A DNA stretch of 64,000 nt from CAJWOS01 sp964502005 (GTDB lineage: Bacteria > Myxococcota_A > UBA796 > UBA2385). Made by a program: the position numbers and the translations under genes. Shown here piece after piece: positions 24,555 to 33,583 of this stretch. Where the stretch lies: the NCBI GenBank assembly GCA_964502005.1, contig CAZCUX010000003.1, positions 186,001-250,000 on the forward strand, written 5' to 3'. The notes beneath the pieces are model-generated. The model was not told the DNA's origin and searched no databases. It was given only the letters and a program-made list of their open reading frames with translations. Within the stretch, counting starts at the first letter, position 1. Every line of letters starts with the position of its first letter.

Positions 24555-26681
24555 TCACCGGTTGGACGGACGACGCCGACGACGCCGATTGTTGCGGTCG
24601 CCCCGGTCGCCGCGTTCACCGCGGTCGCCCCGGTCGCCCCGGTCGCTGCGGTCGCCGCGTTCACCACGGTCGCTGCGGTCACCGCGTTCGCCCCGGTCGC
24701 CCCGGTCACCGCGTTCGCCACGGTCACCGCGGTCACCCCGGTCACCCCGGTCACCACGCTCGCCACCGTCCTCAAAACGGCGCGAGCGCTTTTGTTCGCG
24801 TGCTTCTTGCAGTGACTCAACGGAATCGGCACCGGACATTTCGGTGCGGCGCCGCCGTTCCCACATAAAGAATCCGCGGAGGGCGGCAGCGAGCAGCACG
24901 TCGCCATCGGGGCGCTCTTTGAGTGCCCGGACAGTGCCGAGGTAGCCCTCAAACGCCATCGTCTTGGTGGCTTCGCGAATCACCTTGGCCTGCCGCTCAA
25001 CCCGCGCCCGTGCCGCTTCTTCTGCTGTGGGCAGGGGCCGGTCTTCGAAGTTGATTTCGAAGCGCTGCTGCAAGGTGGTGCGGGTGTTGTAGTCGGGACC
25101 GCTGACCAGCGAGATAGCGATGCCTTTCTTGCCGATGCGACCGGTGCGGCCGGTGCGGTGCATATAGACCGCGGGGTCTTCAGGCAGGCTGTAGTTGATG
25201 ACGTGCGAGAGGTCGGAGATGTCGATGCCGCGTGCTGCAACGTCGGTGGCGACGAGGAACTGGGTTTCACCCGCCTTCACCCGCGTCATGACCTGCTCCC
25301 GCTTGCTTTGGGGCAGCTCTCCGCTCAAAAGCTCCGCATCCAGGCCTTGCCGTGCCAAGTAGGTAGCGACCGTCGCGGTGTCTTCGCGGGTATTGCAGAA
25401 GATGATGGCGCTGGTCGGCTCTTCTTGGTCGATGATAGCGAGAAGTGCCCGCGCTTTGTGGAAGTCGGGCGAGGTCTCGTAGGCGACATGGGTGATGCCG
25501 TCGACTTTGTCGGTGTCGGTCGAGAGACGAACATCGAGGGGGTCTTTGGCGTACCGGTTGATGAGCGAGCGCACACGGTCGTCGACGGTCGCGCTGAAAA
25601 ACAAGCACTGGCGGTCGTCGGGCGTTTGGTCGAGAATCTTGCGCACGTCCTCGTAAAAGCCCATCGACAGCATTTCGTCGGCTTCATCGAGGGTGGCGAA
25701 GGTGGCTTGCGACAGGTTGAGGTTGCCACGCCGGATGTGGTCGAGGATACGACCGGGCGTTCCTACGACGATTTCGGCGCCGTCGCGGAGGGCCGTTTCT
25801 TGGGGACCAAAGCCGACACCCCCGTAAATGGTGGCGACGCGCAAATCTTTGTATTTGATGAGCGACTCACACTCGGCGGCAACCTGCAAGGCAAGTTCGC
25901 GGGTGGGTGCGAGTACGATTGCGCGGGCCACACGGTCGCCGGCGGCGATACGTTCGACCATCGGAATGCTGAATGCGGCGGTCTTTCCGGTGCCGGTCTT
26001 GCTGCGTACGACGAGGTCGCGGCCTGCGAGAGCCGGCTCTAGCGTGGCAGCTTGCACGCCGGTGGCCGTCTCGTAACCACGGTCGGCGATAGCGCGCAGG
26101 ACCTCCGGCGAGAGGGGGAACTCGGCGAAACGACGGGCGGAGTCGTAATCGGAGCGGGCCTTGGGAGGCGCTTCGTCGTCTTCGGCGGCGGGCGCATCGT
26201 CGACGGGGGCCGGGGCTTCCGCTTCGGGCGCCTCGTCTACGGCGGCTTCGACCACCGGCTCGGTGGCGGCGGCTTTCTTCGTGCCAACCACCTTCTTCTT
26301 TTTCTTTTTCTTGGGCGCGGGCGCAGCCTCGGTCGCGGCTTCGGCGTTCGTTTCCGGCGCAGAGACCGGTTCGTCCGCGGGCGGGGCGACCTCTTCTGCT
26401 TGCGCTTCAGGTGCCGCGTCGGCGGCTGCTTCAGTCGTTTCTACGGCAGGCTTCTTCTTCCGCACGCGCTTTTTCTTGGGTGCGGCGGGGGCATCTGCAT
26501 CGCCGGCGGCTTCGGTGGCCACAGCGGCATCCACGGTGGCTTCGGCCTCCGTTGTCGCAGGCTTCTTCTTTCGTACACGCTTCTTTTGGGGGGCCGCATC
26601 GCTCGGCGGATTCGTATCAGTCGCTGCTTCGGCGGCGGGGGTCGAGGGGGTGCCCTCATCGTTTTCGGTGTCTGTCACCAT
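24555..26681 (-). CDS. DEAD-box ATP-dependent RNA helicase with basic low-complexity tails
   Basis: A 708-residue DEAD-box protein. The helicase core (about 200-560) has the F-x-x-x-x-L Q-motif region, SKTGTGKT, PTRELALQ, DEAD (LDEADEML), SAT and HRTGRTGR. The N-terminal 190 residues alternate Ala/Glu-rich spacers with three lysine clusters (QKKRVRKKKPA, PKKKRVRKKKPA, PKKKKKKKVVG). The C-terminus is an RGD/RGE/RSD repeat tail ending in poly-Arg. Such enzymes unwind RNA in ribosome assembly, decay or cold adaptation; the tails probably bind RNA. ATG 26681 sits only 2 bases from GGAG, and the next codon, GTG 26678, is an equally good start. A structured leader and a downstream terminator frame it. 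Confidence 0.95.
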   Translation of the reverse strand: MVTDTENDEGTPSTPAAEAATDTNPPSDAAPQKKRVRKKKPATTEAEATVDAAVATEAAGDADAPAAPKKKRVRKKKPAVETTEAAADAAPEAQAEEVAPPADEPVSAPETNAEAATEAAPAPKKKKKKKVVGTKKAAATEPVVEAAVDEAPEAEAPAPVDDAPAAEDDEAPPKARSDYDSARRFAEFPLSPEVLRAIADRGYETATGVQAATLEPALAGRDLVVRSKTGTGKTAAFSIPMVERIAAGDRVARAIVLAPTRELALQVAAECESLIKYKDLRVATIYGGVGFGPQETALRDGAEIVVGTPGRILDHIRRGNLNLSQATFATLDEADEMLSMGFYEDVRKILDQTPDDRQCLFFSATVDDRVRSLINRYAKDPLDVRLSTDTDKVDGITHVAYETSPDFHKARALLAIIDQEEPTSAIIFCNTREDTATVATYLARQGLDAELLSGELPQSKREQVMTRVKAGETQFLVATDVAARGIDISDLSHVINYSLPEDPAVYMHRTGRTGRIGKKGIAISLVSGPDYNTRTTLQQRFEINFEDRPLPTAEEAARARVERQAKVIREATKTMAFEGYLGTVRALKERPDGDVLLAAALRGFFMWERRRRTEMSGADSVESLQEAREQKRSRRFEDGGERGDRGDRGDRGDRGERGDRGDRGERGDRSDRGERGDRSDRGDRGDRGERGDRGDRNNRRRRRRPSNR
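24597..24758 (-). repeat. 9-bp tandem repeat coding for the RGD/RGE tail
   Basis: Eighteen in-frame 9-bp units, plus-strand form CGGTCGCCC with variants, encode RGD mostly, with four RGE and two RSD. The array lies inside the helicase gene just before its poly-Arg end. Unit number could change by slippage without shifting the frame. Confidence 0.85.
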
Positions 26682-26762
26682 TTCTCCGGTGTCGTAGGCC
26701 CGAACCGGCGGGCCTGAGAGGTTGCGCCGGGCAGTCGTCTCGCCCAGCGCCGCGTGAAACGG

Positions 26763-26819
26763 GCTGGCGTTTGTTTCACGCCAGCACTCTCGTCGCAGAC
26801 CGGGCGGCTTACCCGGTCT
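26763..26819. promoter_or_regulatory. two hairpins in the helicase 5' leader region
   Basis: Stem GCTGGCGT (26763-26770) with ACGCCAGC (26778-26785), and stem AGACCGGG (26797-26804) with CCCGGTCT (26812-26819). They lie 80-140 bp upstream of the leftward helicase start. On the plus strand the second is followed by TTCTT, so it could also stop rightward transcription. A leader regulatory role is inference. Confidence 0.5.
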
Positions 26820-26957
26820 TTCTTGGCGTAATGCCAGCCTGCGCGCCGTGCCAGCAACTATCCTGCACCAACCGTCGGTAATCCGCGAATCTGACAGCGG
26901 CGCGGGTGTCAGTAGGGCCTGGGGGCGCGTTAGGCGGTCGACCCTTCGACGGAATCT

Positions 26958-28655
26958 ATGACGGTGGGAGAATCTGTGAACCCAGTGCCCGACAATGACA
27001 CCCGCTCCCGTCCCCACCGTGCTTGGTGGTGGCTGACAGCGTTGGTGCTCGGTGTGGGCGTCTTGGACGCATATCGCCTTCGATGGACCTGCGATGATGC
27101 CTATATTTCGTTTCGATATGCACGGAATTGGGTACGCGGTGAAGGGCTGGTGTTCAATATTGGCGAGGCGGTAGAGGGGTACACCAACTTTCTGTGGACC
27201 ATTTGGACGGCGCTTGGCTTGGTGTTGCACTTCGAGCCTGATGTCTGGACTTCATTCTGGGGCATCGTGTGTTGGCTCGCGGTCGGGCTGCTCCTGGGTG
27301 GGGAAGCATGGCGGAATGGGCGCTGGCCCGTCGCGGCACTGGCCTGGGCCGCATTTCCTTATGGCCGCATGTTTGCGACATCGGGTCTCGAAACATCTGC
27401 GTTTACGATGCTTCTGCTCGCAACCGTCCTCGCCGTGGGTCAAAAGGTTGGAGCACGCCTGCCGCTCCTTTGGGGCTTGCTTGCGTCGGCAACCGTATTG
27501 ACGCGACCGGAGGGTGGGCTGGCGGTGCTCCTGGTGCTGGCGGTGGCCGCCCGCGCGGGCATCGGCGCGCTTTTGTCAAGCGCGGGTGTGATGGCGTTGG
27601 TCCTCGTGCCTTGGCTTGTCTTCAAAACCAGCACCTATGGCGCGTTATTGCCGAATACCTGGGTGGCGAAGGCGGGCGCCGGACCCCGTTGGGGCGATGG
27701 CTTCGCGTATTTGGCGCTGTTTGCAGCTTGGAATCCCGTCCTCGCTGTCGGCGTTTTGGGCTGGGGGACACCGCGGGCACGGCGTGCAGGGGGCATGGGC
27801 GTGTTGCTGTTGGTGGCGGTCTACCTCGCGCATATTGCCCGTTCGGGTGGCGACTTTATGTATGCGCGGTTTTGTGTGCCGCTGGTTCCCTTTGCGGTGC
27901 TGGGTCTAGAGCACGCTCTGCAGCACCTGCGAGAACGTGCGCGAATAGGCGAACCGAGGCACATTCGGTGGCTACAATTTGCGGCAGTGGCGATGGTTGT
28001 GGGCGTCGCGTTGGCGCCGGCGCCGGCGAGCATTTTTGGCGACTTGGACAGCGACAATGTCGGTCAAAATGGGGTTGTAGACGAGCGGAGCTGGTATCCC
28101 CCCGCGGCGGTGGAGCTCGCGCGTCGGCAGGGCGCGGTGCTCTCTTCGTGTCTTGCAAAGTCGGATGTTCGTGTAGTATATTACGGAACCCAAGCCATGT
28201 TGATGTACTACGGCGACTTGCCCTATGCGCTGGAGCCCCATGTAGGTCTGACCGATGCCGAGGTCGCGCGCCTTCCTCCTCCCGAGGGCCAGCGCATCGG
28301 CCATGGCCAGAAGGCTGACACCGACTACCTCCGCGCGCGAAGTATCGACCTCGCGTTTTCGTATCGCCTACAGCTCCCAACGACCGAGATTACGGCGTTT
28401 TCCCTTCCGGGAGGTGTAGAAGGTCGTATTTTGACGTATCGCCGACCCGTAATGGCCCAAGTCAAGGCATGTGGCGGTTCGTTTTTGGACTTTGAAGCGT
28501 TCTTAGACCAATGGATAAGCAATATGGACCAGGTAGACGACGAAACCGTGGCAAAAGCGTATACGAGCTTTTCGTCGTACTATTTCGCCCACAACGACGA
28601 CCCAGCGCGCGAATCGGCGTTCTTGCTGCGGCTGGGACGCTTGCCTACTCCGTGA
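26958..28655 (+). CDS. GT-C type membrane glycosyltransferase-like protein
   Basis: A 565-residue polytopic membrane protein. After helix 1 the loop has CDDAYISFRYARNWVRGEGLVFNIGEAVEGYTNFLWT (residues about 39-75, described as a region), the aspartate-bearing signature of GT-C arabinofuranosyl/mannosyl-transferase-like proteins. About ten helices follow to residue 365, then a soluble C-terminal domain of about 190 residues, probably periplasmic. It would use a polyprenyl-phosphate sugar to decorate an envelope glycan. The ATG at 26958 has only a weak upstream GACGGAA. The gene ends with an 11-bp overlap with the convergent lipoprotein gene. Confidence 0.8.
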   Translation: MTVGESVNPVPDNDTRSRPHRAWWWLTALVLGVGVLDAYRLRWTCDDAYISFRYARNWVRGEGLVFNIGEAVEGYTNFLWTIWTALGLVLHFEPDVWTSFWGIVCWLAVGLLLGGEAWRNGRWPVAALAWAAFPYGRMFATSGLETSAFTMLLLATVLAVGQKVGARLPLLWGLLASATVLTRPEGGLAVLLVLAVAARAGIGALLSSAGVMALVLVPWLVFKTSTYGALLPNTWVAKAGAGPRWGDGFAYLALFAAWNPVLAVGVLGWGTPRARRAGGMGVLLLVAVYLAHIARSGGDFMYARFCVPLVPFAVLGLEHALQHLRERARIGEPRHIRWLQFAAVAMVVGVALAPAPASIFGDLDSDNVGQNGVVDERSWYPPAAVELARRQGAVLSSCLAKSDVRVVYYGTQAMLMYYGDLPYALEPHVGLTDAEVARLPPPEGQRIGHGQKADTDYLRARSIDLAFSYRLQLPTTEITAFSLPGGVEGRILTYRRPVMAQVKACGGSFLDFEAFLDQWISNMDQVDDETVAKAYTSFSSYYFAHNDDPARESAFLLRLGRLPTP

Positions 28656-29232
28656 TGACGCGGAGGGTGGCGGAATTGGGCGCTGGACAACCGAGGTCGC
28701 TGTCTTCGCAGCCGTGTGCGGTCACCGTGGCGGTGAAGGTGATGGGCGTGCCGGTGTAGACCGTGGGACCAACGACGGCCCACCACTCCATTTGTACGTA
28801 TTCACCAGCGTCCAGGTTGCTTACCCATTGCTCTACATCGGGAATGCTGATGTCGGCCGTGTCGACAGAAAGAATCAAGCCGGGGTCGTGGGGATAGTCC
28901 AGTTCACCTACGTTTTCGAGGTCAAAGCGGACGTGGACCAAGTTGCCTGCGCGCAGCCCGTCGTCGGTGGTGGCGTCGTCGTCGTCTGCGACAGTCGGGC
29001 GGGCTGGGCGAAGTCCGTCGTAGGTGCAAGCGGTGCTGGATTCGCCGGAAGCGCCGGTGTCTTCTGCTTCCCACACATCGTCGTAGTCAGGAACCGTCGT
29101 GGCGGTGGTCCCTTGCGCAACGGTGGTGGCGTCTTTGGTTGCGCCTTTCGTTACCGGCATTTCCGTGCATGCAACCCCGAGTAGGTTTACCAAAAACAAG
29201 CTGAAAATGGATGTTTTGGTGGTCGCGAACAC
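28645..29232 (-). CDS. predicted lipoprotein, unknown function
   Basis: About 195 residues. A hydrophobic signal (FATTKTSIFSLFLVNLLGVAC) ends in a lipobox with Cys22. The mature part is Thr/Asp-rich at first, with an acidic run (ADDDDATTDD), then a beta-sandwich-like domain with LVHVRFDLENVGELDYPHDPG and FTATVTAHGCED. No named family. The start is uncertain: GTG 29232 fits the signal length but has no clear ribosome binding site, and an ATG at 29313 is possible. It is divergent from the MopE-like gene. Confidence 0.6.
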   Translation of the reverse strand: MFATTKTSIFSLFLVNLLGVACTEMPVTKGATKDATTVAQGTTATTVPDYDDVWEAEDTGASGESSTACTYDGLRPARPTVADDDDATTDDGLRAGNLVHVRFDLENVGELDYPHDPGLILSVDTADISIPDVEQWVSNLDAGEYVQMEWWAVVGPTVYTGTPITFTATVTAHGCEDSDLGCPAPNSATLRVITE

Positions 29233-29388
29233 AAAAGCCAAGGGGATGTGGGGTGGAGTTGACGCGTGGTTGACCTGTGGGTGTATGGTAGTCAACGATT
29301 CCGTGACCTGCATCTCTGCGACCCGCCGAATCGTGCGGGCAGAGGGTGGGAAGCAGCCCGTGTCGGTTCTGGCAAGCAGGAGGTTTGC

Positions 29389-32016
29389 ATGAAGTGGCGG
29401 TCCCTTTGGCTTGGTTTGGGCGTCCTTTGGAGTGGGTGTGAAACCTCCACGGATAGCATCAAACTTGGGGACACTCCTGACCCCGTCGTCACTTCCAATG
29501 ACCTCGACCGCGATGGCTACGATGCCGGCGTGGATTGCGACGACAACGATGCGTCTGTCCATCCGGGTGTCGCCGAAGTTTGTGACGGCATCGACAACGA
29601 TTGTGACGGTATCATCGACCCCGACACCTCGGCGGGCGCGCCCATTTGGATGGTCGATGCGGACGGGGATGGCTTCGGCGATCCCACCCAGACCGTCACG
29701 GCTTGCGCGATTGCCGACGGATTGTCCGCAGATGGCTCCGACTGCGACGACACCAACCGTGATGTTCATCCCGATGCACTCGAGACCTGCAATGGTTTCG
29801 ATGATGATTGTGACGGTCTTATCGATGACTCTGACCCTTCGATTGACACGGCGTCCCAGTCGGCTTGGTTTGTGGACGCAGATGGCGATGGCTGGGGCGA
29901 CCCCGGCGCGCCCTTTCTCGCTTGCAGCGACGACGTCCCCAACGCCTCCCGCGATGGCAGCGATTGCGACGACACTCTGGCGGCCGTTCACCCCACCGCC
30001 GACGAGATTTGCGATGACCTGGACAATGATTGTGACGGCGCGGTCGACGGAGACGACCCTTCGGTAGACCTTTCGACAGCGCGCACTTTCTACTTTGACC
30101 AAGACGGCGATGGCTACGGTGTGCTGGACCTGACCCAGCACGATTGTAGCCGCCCGTTGGGCTATGCGCGCTCGGCGGGCGATTGTGACGACCTCGATGA
30201 TGCCATCAATCCTTCTGCAGCGGAGGTATGCGATGACGTCGGTGTTGACGAGGATTGCAACGGCTACGTCAATGACGAAGATAGTACCTTAGACATCTCC
30301 ACCGCTACGCTCTACTTTATCGACGCGGATGAAGATGGCTTCGGGGATATCGCCGATTCGGGCACTTCTGCGTGCCTCGACCCCTCCAGCGCGACCACCT
30401 CGTACGTGCGTACCGCCGATGATTGCGACGACACGCGCGAAGACGTGCATCCGTTCGCTACAGAGGTCTGTGACCCCCTCGATACCGACGAGGATTGCGA
30501 TGGCCTCAGCGACGACAATGACCCCACAGTCGACGCGACAACCATGGCCTTGTGGTTCGAAGATGCCGATAGCGACGGGTTTGGGAGTGAAGATACGGGC
30601 ACGATTTTTGCATGCGACAATCCCTCGGACCCCTCGACGACTTATGTCGCGGACGACGGTGATTGCGATGATAGCAACGCCGACATCAACCCCGACGCGA
30701 CGGAAGTGTGTGATGCCACCGATGTCGACGAGGATTGTAATGGCTTGGTGAACGACTCCGACCCCGACGTCGACTTGAGCACGGGCGTTTCTACGTACCT
30801 CGACGCGGACAGTGACGGGTACGGCGACGCCAGCACGGAACTTGTCGTGTGCGACCTTCCCGCCGACCGTATCTACGACGGCTCGGATTGCGACGACACG
30901 GTCGCAGAGGTCAATCCCGGCGCAACCGAGGTTTGCTCCGACTACGACGACGACTGTAACCCGAGCACCTCCCAGGCGGGCATGGTCGCGTTTTGGGCCG
31001 CATCCGGCGGCGTGACCGACCTCACGTCGGTATGGTCCACAAGCTCTTCGTCAGTCGATGCCTGGACCGCGCCCGACGATGGTGACTTGTGGGTCTGCGC
31101 AGGCACTTACTACATGACCCTTGAGGTCGGCGGGAACGCCGTAAACATCATTGGTCCCGATGGTTCACCCTCGACCATTATCGACGCCAACGGGCTCGGG
31201 TCTGTGTTGTCCGTTGTCGCCAATGCCGATGTGGTGGCCTCGGGGCTGACCTTGCAAAATGGCGGCGCGGCCGATGGCGCGGGGATTATGATAGATACGG
31301 CGTCTTTTGACGGTACAGACATCGTCGTGCAAGACAACATTGCATCGGACGACGGTGGAGGTATTTATGTCAACAAGGGCGTGTTGACGCTGGACTCCTG
31401 CGAGATTTCTCGGAACGTCGGCGTAGACGGTGGTGGCGTACATGTCGATGGCGCCGCATCTTCCGCGACATTTTCCAACTGTAGCTGGACATCCAATATT
31501 GCGTCAAGTCATGGGGGTGGCCTCTACACCAACACAGCGACCTCGTCGGTCTCTATATCGACGTCGGCCTTTGTGTCGAACCTGGCGGTGTCCCAAGGAG
31601 GCGGCGTTCGCAGCGAGGGCGTCTATCTCAATATTGTGTCAACAACATTTGATTCCAATGCAGCAAATGATGGGGGCGGGGTGCGCACCAAGACCAATGC
31701 AAACTTTGAAGATGTCTCATGGAGTGGTAATAGCGCCGGAAATCGCGGTGGTGGGCTGTTTTGTGATTTGGCTGACAACGAAGAATGTAATATCGTAGAT
31801 TCTTCTTTCTCCACCAATTCCGCGACCTCCGGCGATGGCGCCTACATCAAGGTGGTAGACAAGCCGGCGAGCCTTGCGAAGTTTTCGACGGTGGACTTCT
31901 CCGGGCAAACCTCGGGGACGACCGATATTTTCTTCTCGGGGAACTCCAACTCATCGGTCACCAGCCACTCGTCGTCGGCCAGCTATACCTGCTTGTTTGA
32001 CGACGGGTGCCTGTGA
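29389..32016 (+). CDS. MopE-type metal-binding repeat lipoprotein with beta-helix domain
   Basis: An 875-residue surface-type protein. The signal MKWRSLWLGLGVLWSGC gives a lipidated Cys17. Residues about 36-540 hold seven repeats of the form DxDxDGxxD...DCDDxxxxxxPxAxEvCDxxDxDCDG, the putative metal-binding motif of MopE-like proteins common in Myxococcota. The acidic loops resemble calcium-binding sites. Residues about 550-875 form a Gly/Ser/Asn-rich parallel beta-helix (repeated NGGAADGAGI, SDDGGGIYV, GGGVHVDG, GGGLYTN). AGGAGG precedes the ATG at 29389. It is probably an outer-membrane adhesin or matrix protein; that role is inference. Confidence 0.87.
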   Translation: MKWRSLWLGLGVLWSGCETSTDSIKLGDTPDPVVTSNDLDRDGYDAGVDCDDNDASVHPGVAEVCDGIDNDCDGIIDPDTSAGAPIWMVDADGDGFGDPTQTVTACAIADGLSADGSDCDDTNRDVHPDALETCNGFDDDCDGLIDDSDPSIDTASQSAWFVDADGDGWGDPGAPFLACSDDVPNASRDGSDCDDTLAAVHPTADEICDDLDNDCDGAVDGDDPSVDLSTARTFYFDQDGDGYGVLDLTQHDCSRPLGYARSAGDCDDLDDAINPSAAEVCDDVGVDEDCNGYVNDEDSTLDISTATLYFIDADEDGFGDIADSGTSACLDPSSATTSYVRTADDCDDTREDVHPFATEVCDPLDTDEDCDGLSDDNDPTVDATTMALWFEDADSDGFGSEDTGTIFACDNPSDPSTTYVADDGDCDDSNADINPDATEVCDATDVDEDCNGLVNDSDPDVDLSTGVSTYLDADSDGYGDASTELVVCDLPADRIYDGSDCDDTVAEVNPGATEVCSDYDDDCNPSTSQAGMVAFWAASGGVTDLTSVWSTSSSSVDAWTAPDDGDLWVCAGTYYMTLEVGGNAVNIIGPDGSPSTIIDANGLGSVLSVVANADVVASGLTLQNGGAADGAGIMIDTASFDGTDIVVQDNIASDDGGGIYVNKGVLTLDSCEISRNVGVDGGGVHVDGAASSATFSNCSWTSNIASSHGGGLYTNTATSSVSISTSAFVSNLAVSQGGGVRSEGVYLNIVSTTFDSNAANDGGGVRTKTNANFEDVSWSGNSAGNRGGGLFCDLADNEECNIVDSSFSTNSATSGDGAYIKVVDKPASLAKFSTVDFSGQTSGTTDIFFSGNSNSSVTSHSSSASYTCLFDDGCL

Positions 32017-32029
32017 CCGAATTCGTCGC

Positions 32030-33319
32030 TCAGGTCATGAGCAAGCGGCGCTTGACCTGAATCATCGCGTCTACGTCGGCTGCGCCCGTTTGCTCGCGAA
32101 TCGAATGCATCGACAGCATCGCGGCGCCAATATCGACGCTGCGCACCCCAAGCTCCGCCGACGCCAACGGGCCAATCGTGGTGCCGCACGCGAGGTCGGT
32201 GCGCGTGATGAACGACTGCACCGAAACGCCCTCCGCCTCCGCGGCCAGTTGCACCCGCGCGGCGGTTTCGGCGTTCGTGCTGTACCGCTGGTTTGCGTTG
32301 GACTTGATGACCACGCCGCCGTTGAGGGTGGGCTTGTGGTTTGGGTCGTGGCGGTCGGCGTAGTTGGGGTGAACCCCGTGGGCCATATCGGCAGAAATGA
32401 CGAGGCTTTGGGCGCTCGCGCGGGCCAAGCCGCCGGGCGCTTGTACTTCTGCGGCGGCGAGGACTCGGTTCAGAATCCGCACCAATAGCTGTCCCCCGGC
32501 GCCGCTGCTCGATGTGCTGCCGACCTCTTCATGGTCAAAGAGCACGATGCCGGTGGTGGCCGCGACCGTCTCGGTTTGGCTCACGAGGGCTTCGAGGGCC
32601 GTGAAGCAGCTCGCTTGGTTGTCGAGGCGGGGCGCAAACACGAACTCGTTGTGGATGCCGCCCACGACGGGCACCTGAATGTCGTGCAGCATGAGGTCGC
32701 CGCCCAAGAAGTCGGCGGGGTCGATGTCGAGAGCTTGGCTCACGAGCGAGGCGAGGGTGTTGGGGGCATCCTGTTCGAAGAGTCCGAGCACCGGGGGAAG
32801 GTGTTGCTGGGCGTTCGGGAGGAACCCGCTGGTGCGCACGTCGCGGTTGAGGTGGATGGCCAGGCTTGGAATTCGCGCGATGGGGCGGTCGATGCGCAGG
32901 TTGCGCAGAACGGTGGTGCCGTTGGGGCCGCGAAGGATGGCGCGCCCCGAAAGCCCCAAGTCGCGGTCGAACCAAGTGTACTCGAGCACGCCGCCGTACA
33001 CCTCGACGCCCCACTGGCGGTAGCCTTCGCGAATATACTCAGGACGGGGCTTCAGGCGGAAGTTGGGGCTATCCGTATGTGCGCCCACGAGCCGAAATCC
33101 GGCCTCGGGAATCGGATGGGTGCCCATATGCCACGCGACGATGGTGCCGTCGCGAACGATGAAATGGCGGTCACCCGGTCGAAGGTGCTGCCAAACGTCT
33201 TTCTCCGCCAGCTCCGTAAAGCCAGCGGAGTGGAGGCGCGCAACACAACTCTCGACGCAGTGGTAGGGAGAGGGGCTCGCTTGGATAAAGTCGCAAAGGT
33301 CCTGGCCGCGGTGGGGCAT
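32030..33319 (-). CDS. M18 family aminopeptidase (aspartyl aminopeptidase type)
   Basis: A 429-residue M18 zinc aminopeptidase, normal length. It removes N-terminal acidic or other residues from peptides in the cytoplasm. Visible features are the N-terminal FIQASPSPYHCV, the zinc-ligand motif GAHTDSPNFRLKP, the DHEEVGS stretch with the catalytic Glu and zinc ligands, and the late SADMAHGVHPNY. AGGAG precedes the ATG at 33319. Its end meets the MopE-like gene with a 13-bp gap and no terminator between them. Confidence 0.96.
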   Translation of the reverse strand: MPHRGQDLCDFIQASPSPYHCVESCVARLHSAGFTELAEKDVWQHLRPGDRHFIVRDGTIVAWHMGTHPIPEAGFRLVGAHTDSPNFRLKPRPEYIREGYRQWGVEVYGGVLEYTWFDRDLGLSGRAILRGPNGTTVLRNLRIDRPIARIPSLAIHLNRDVRTSGFLPNAQQHLPPVLGLFEQDAPNTLASLVSQALDIDPADFLGGDLMLHDIQVPVVGGIHNEFVFAPRLDNQASCFTALEALVSQTETVAATTGIVLFDHEEVGSTSSSGAGGQLLVRILNRVLAAAEVQAPGGLARASAQSLVISADMAHGVHPNYADRHDPNHKPTLNGGVVIKSNANQRYSTNAETAARVQLAAEAEGVSVQSFITRTDLACGTTIGPLASAELGVRSVDIGAAMLSMHSIREQTGAADVDAMIQVKRRLLMT

Positions 33320-33505
33320 TCATTACTCCTGTTGGGGCCCCCTTATCCCGGCGGCAGGGTGGCCGGGGAGGCGGACGGAGACGCGGCAGGGTGACCATCG
33401 GGTAGCGAGGGGTGGCGCTGACGGGCTCGATTGCGTTTTGGGGGTGCCTTCCTATCGTTCGCGGAATGAATGACAGTTCATTTTGCGAGAGTGTCGTTGG
33501 CAACG

Positions 33506-33567
33506 AAAAAGAGCGCGGGCATCAGGTGGCCTGGGTGCGAACCCAAGGACCACGCGCACCCGCGCTC
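33506..33567 (-). terminator. intrinsic terminator of htpX
   Basis: Read leftward, GAGCGCGGG (33567-33559) pairs with CCCGCGCTC (33519-33511), enclosing smaller GTGG/CCAC and TGGGT/ACCCA stems, then five T. It lies about 17 bp past the htpX stop. Confidence 0.8.
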
Positions 33568-33583
33568 CGTTGCCGCCCCGCGT

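Noticed and set aside
24597..24758. Repeat array resembling CRISPR
   Set aside because: Units are 9 bp, in frame, without spacers, and encode the helicase tail.
33506..33567. tRNA-like arm with GGGTTCGCACCC on the minus strand
   Set aside because: The element is only 57-62 nt, has no anticodon arm and ends in a T-run, so it is a terminator stem.
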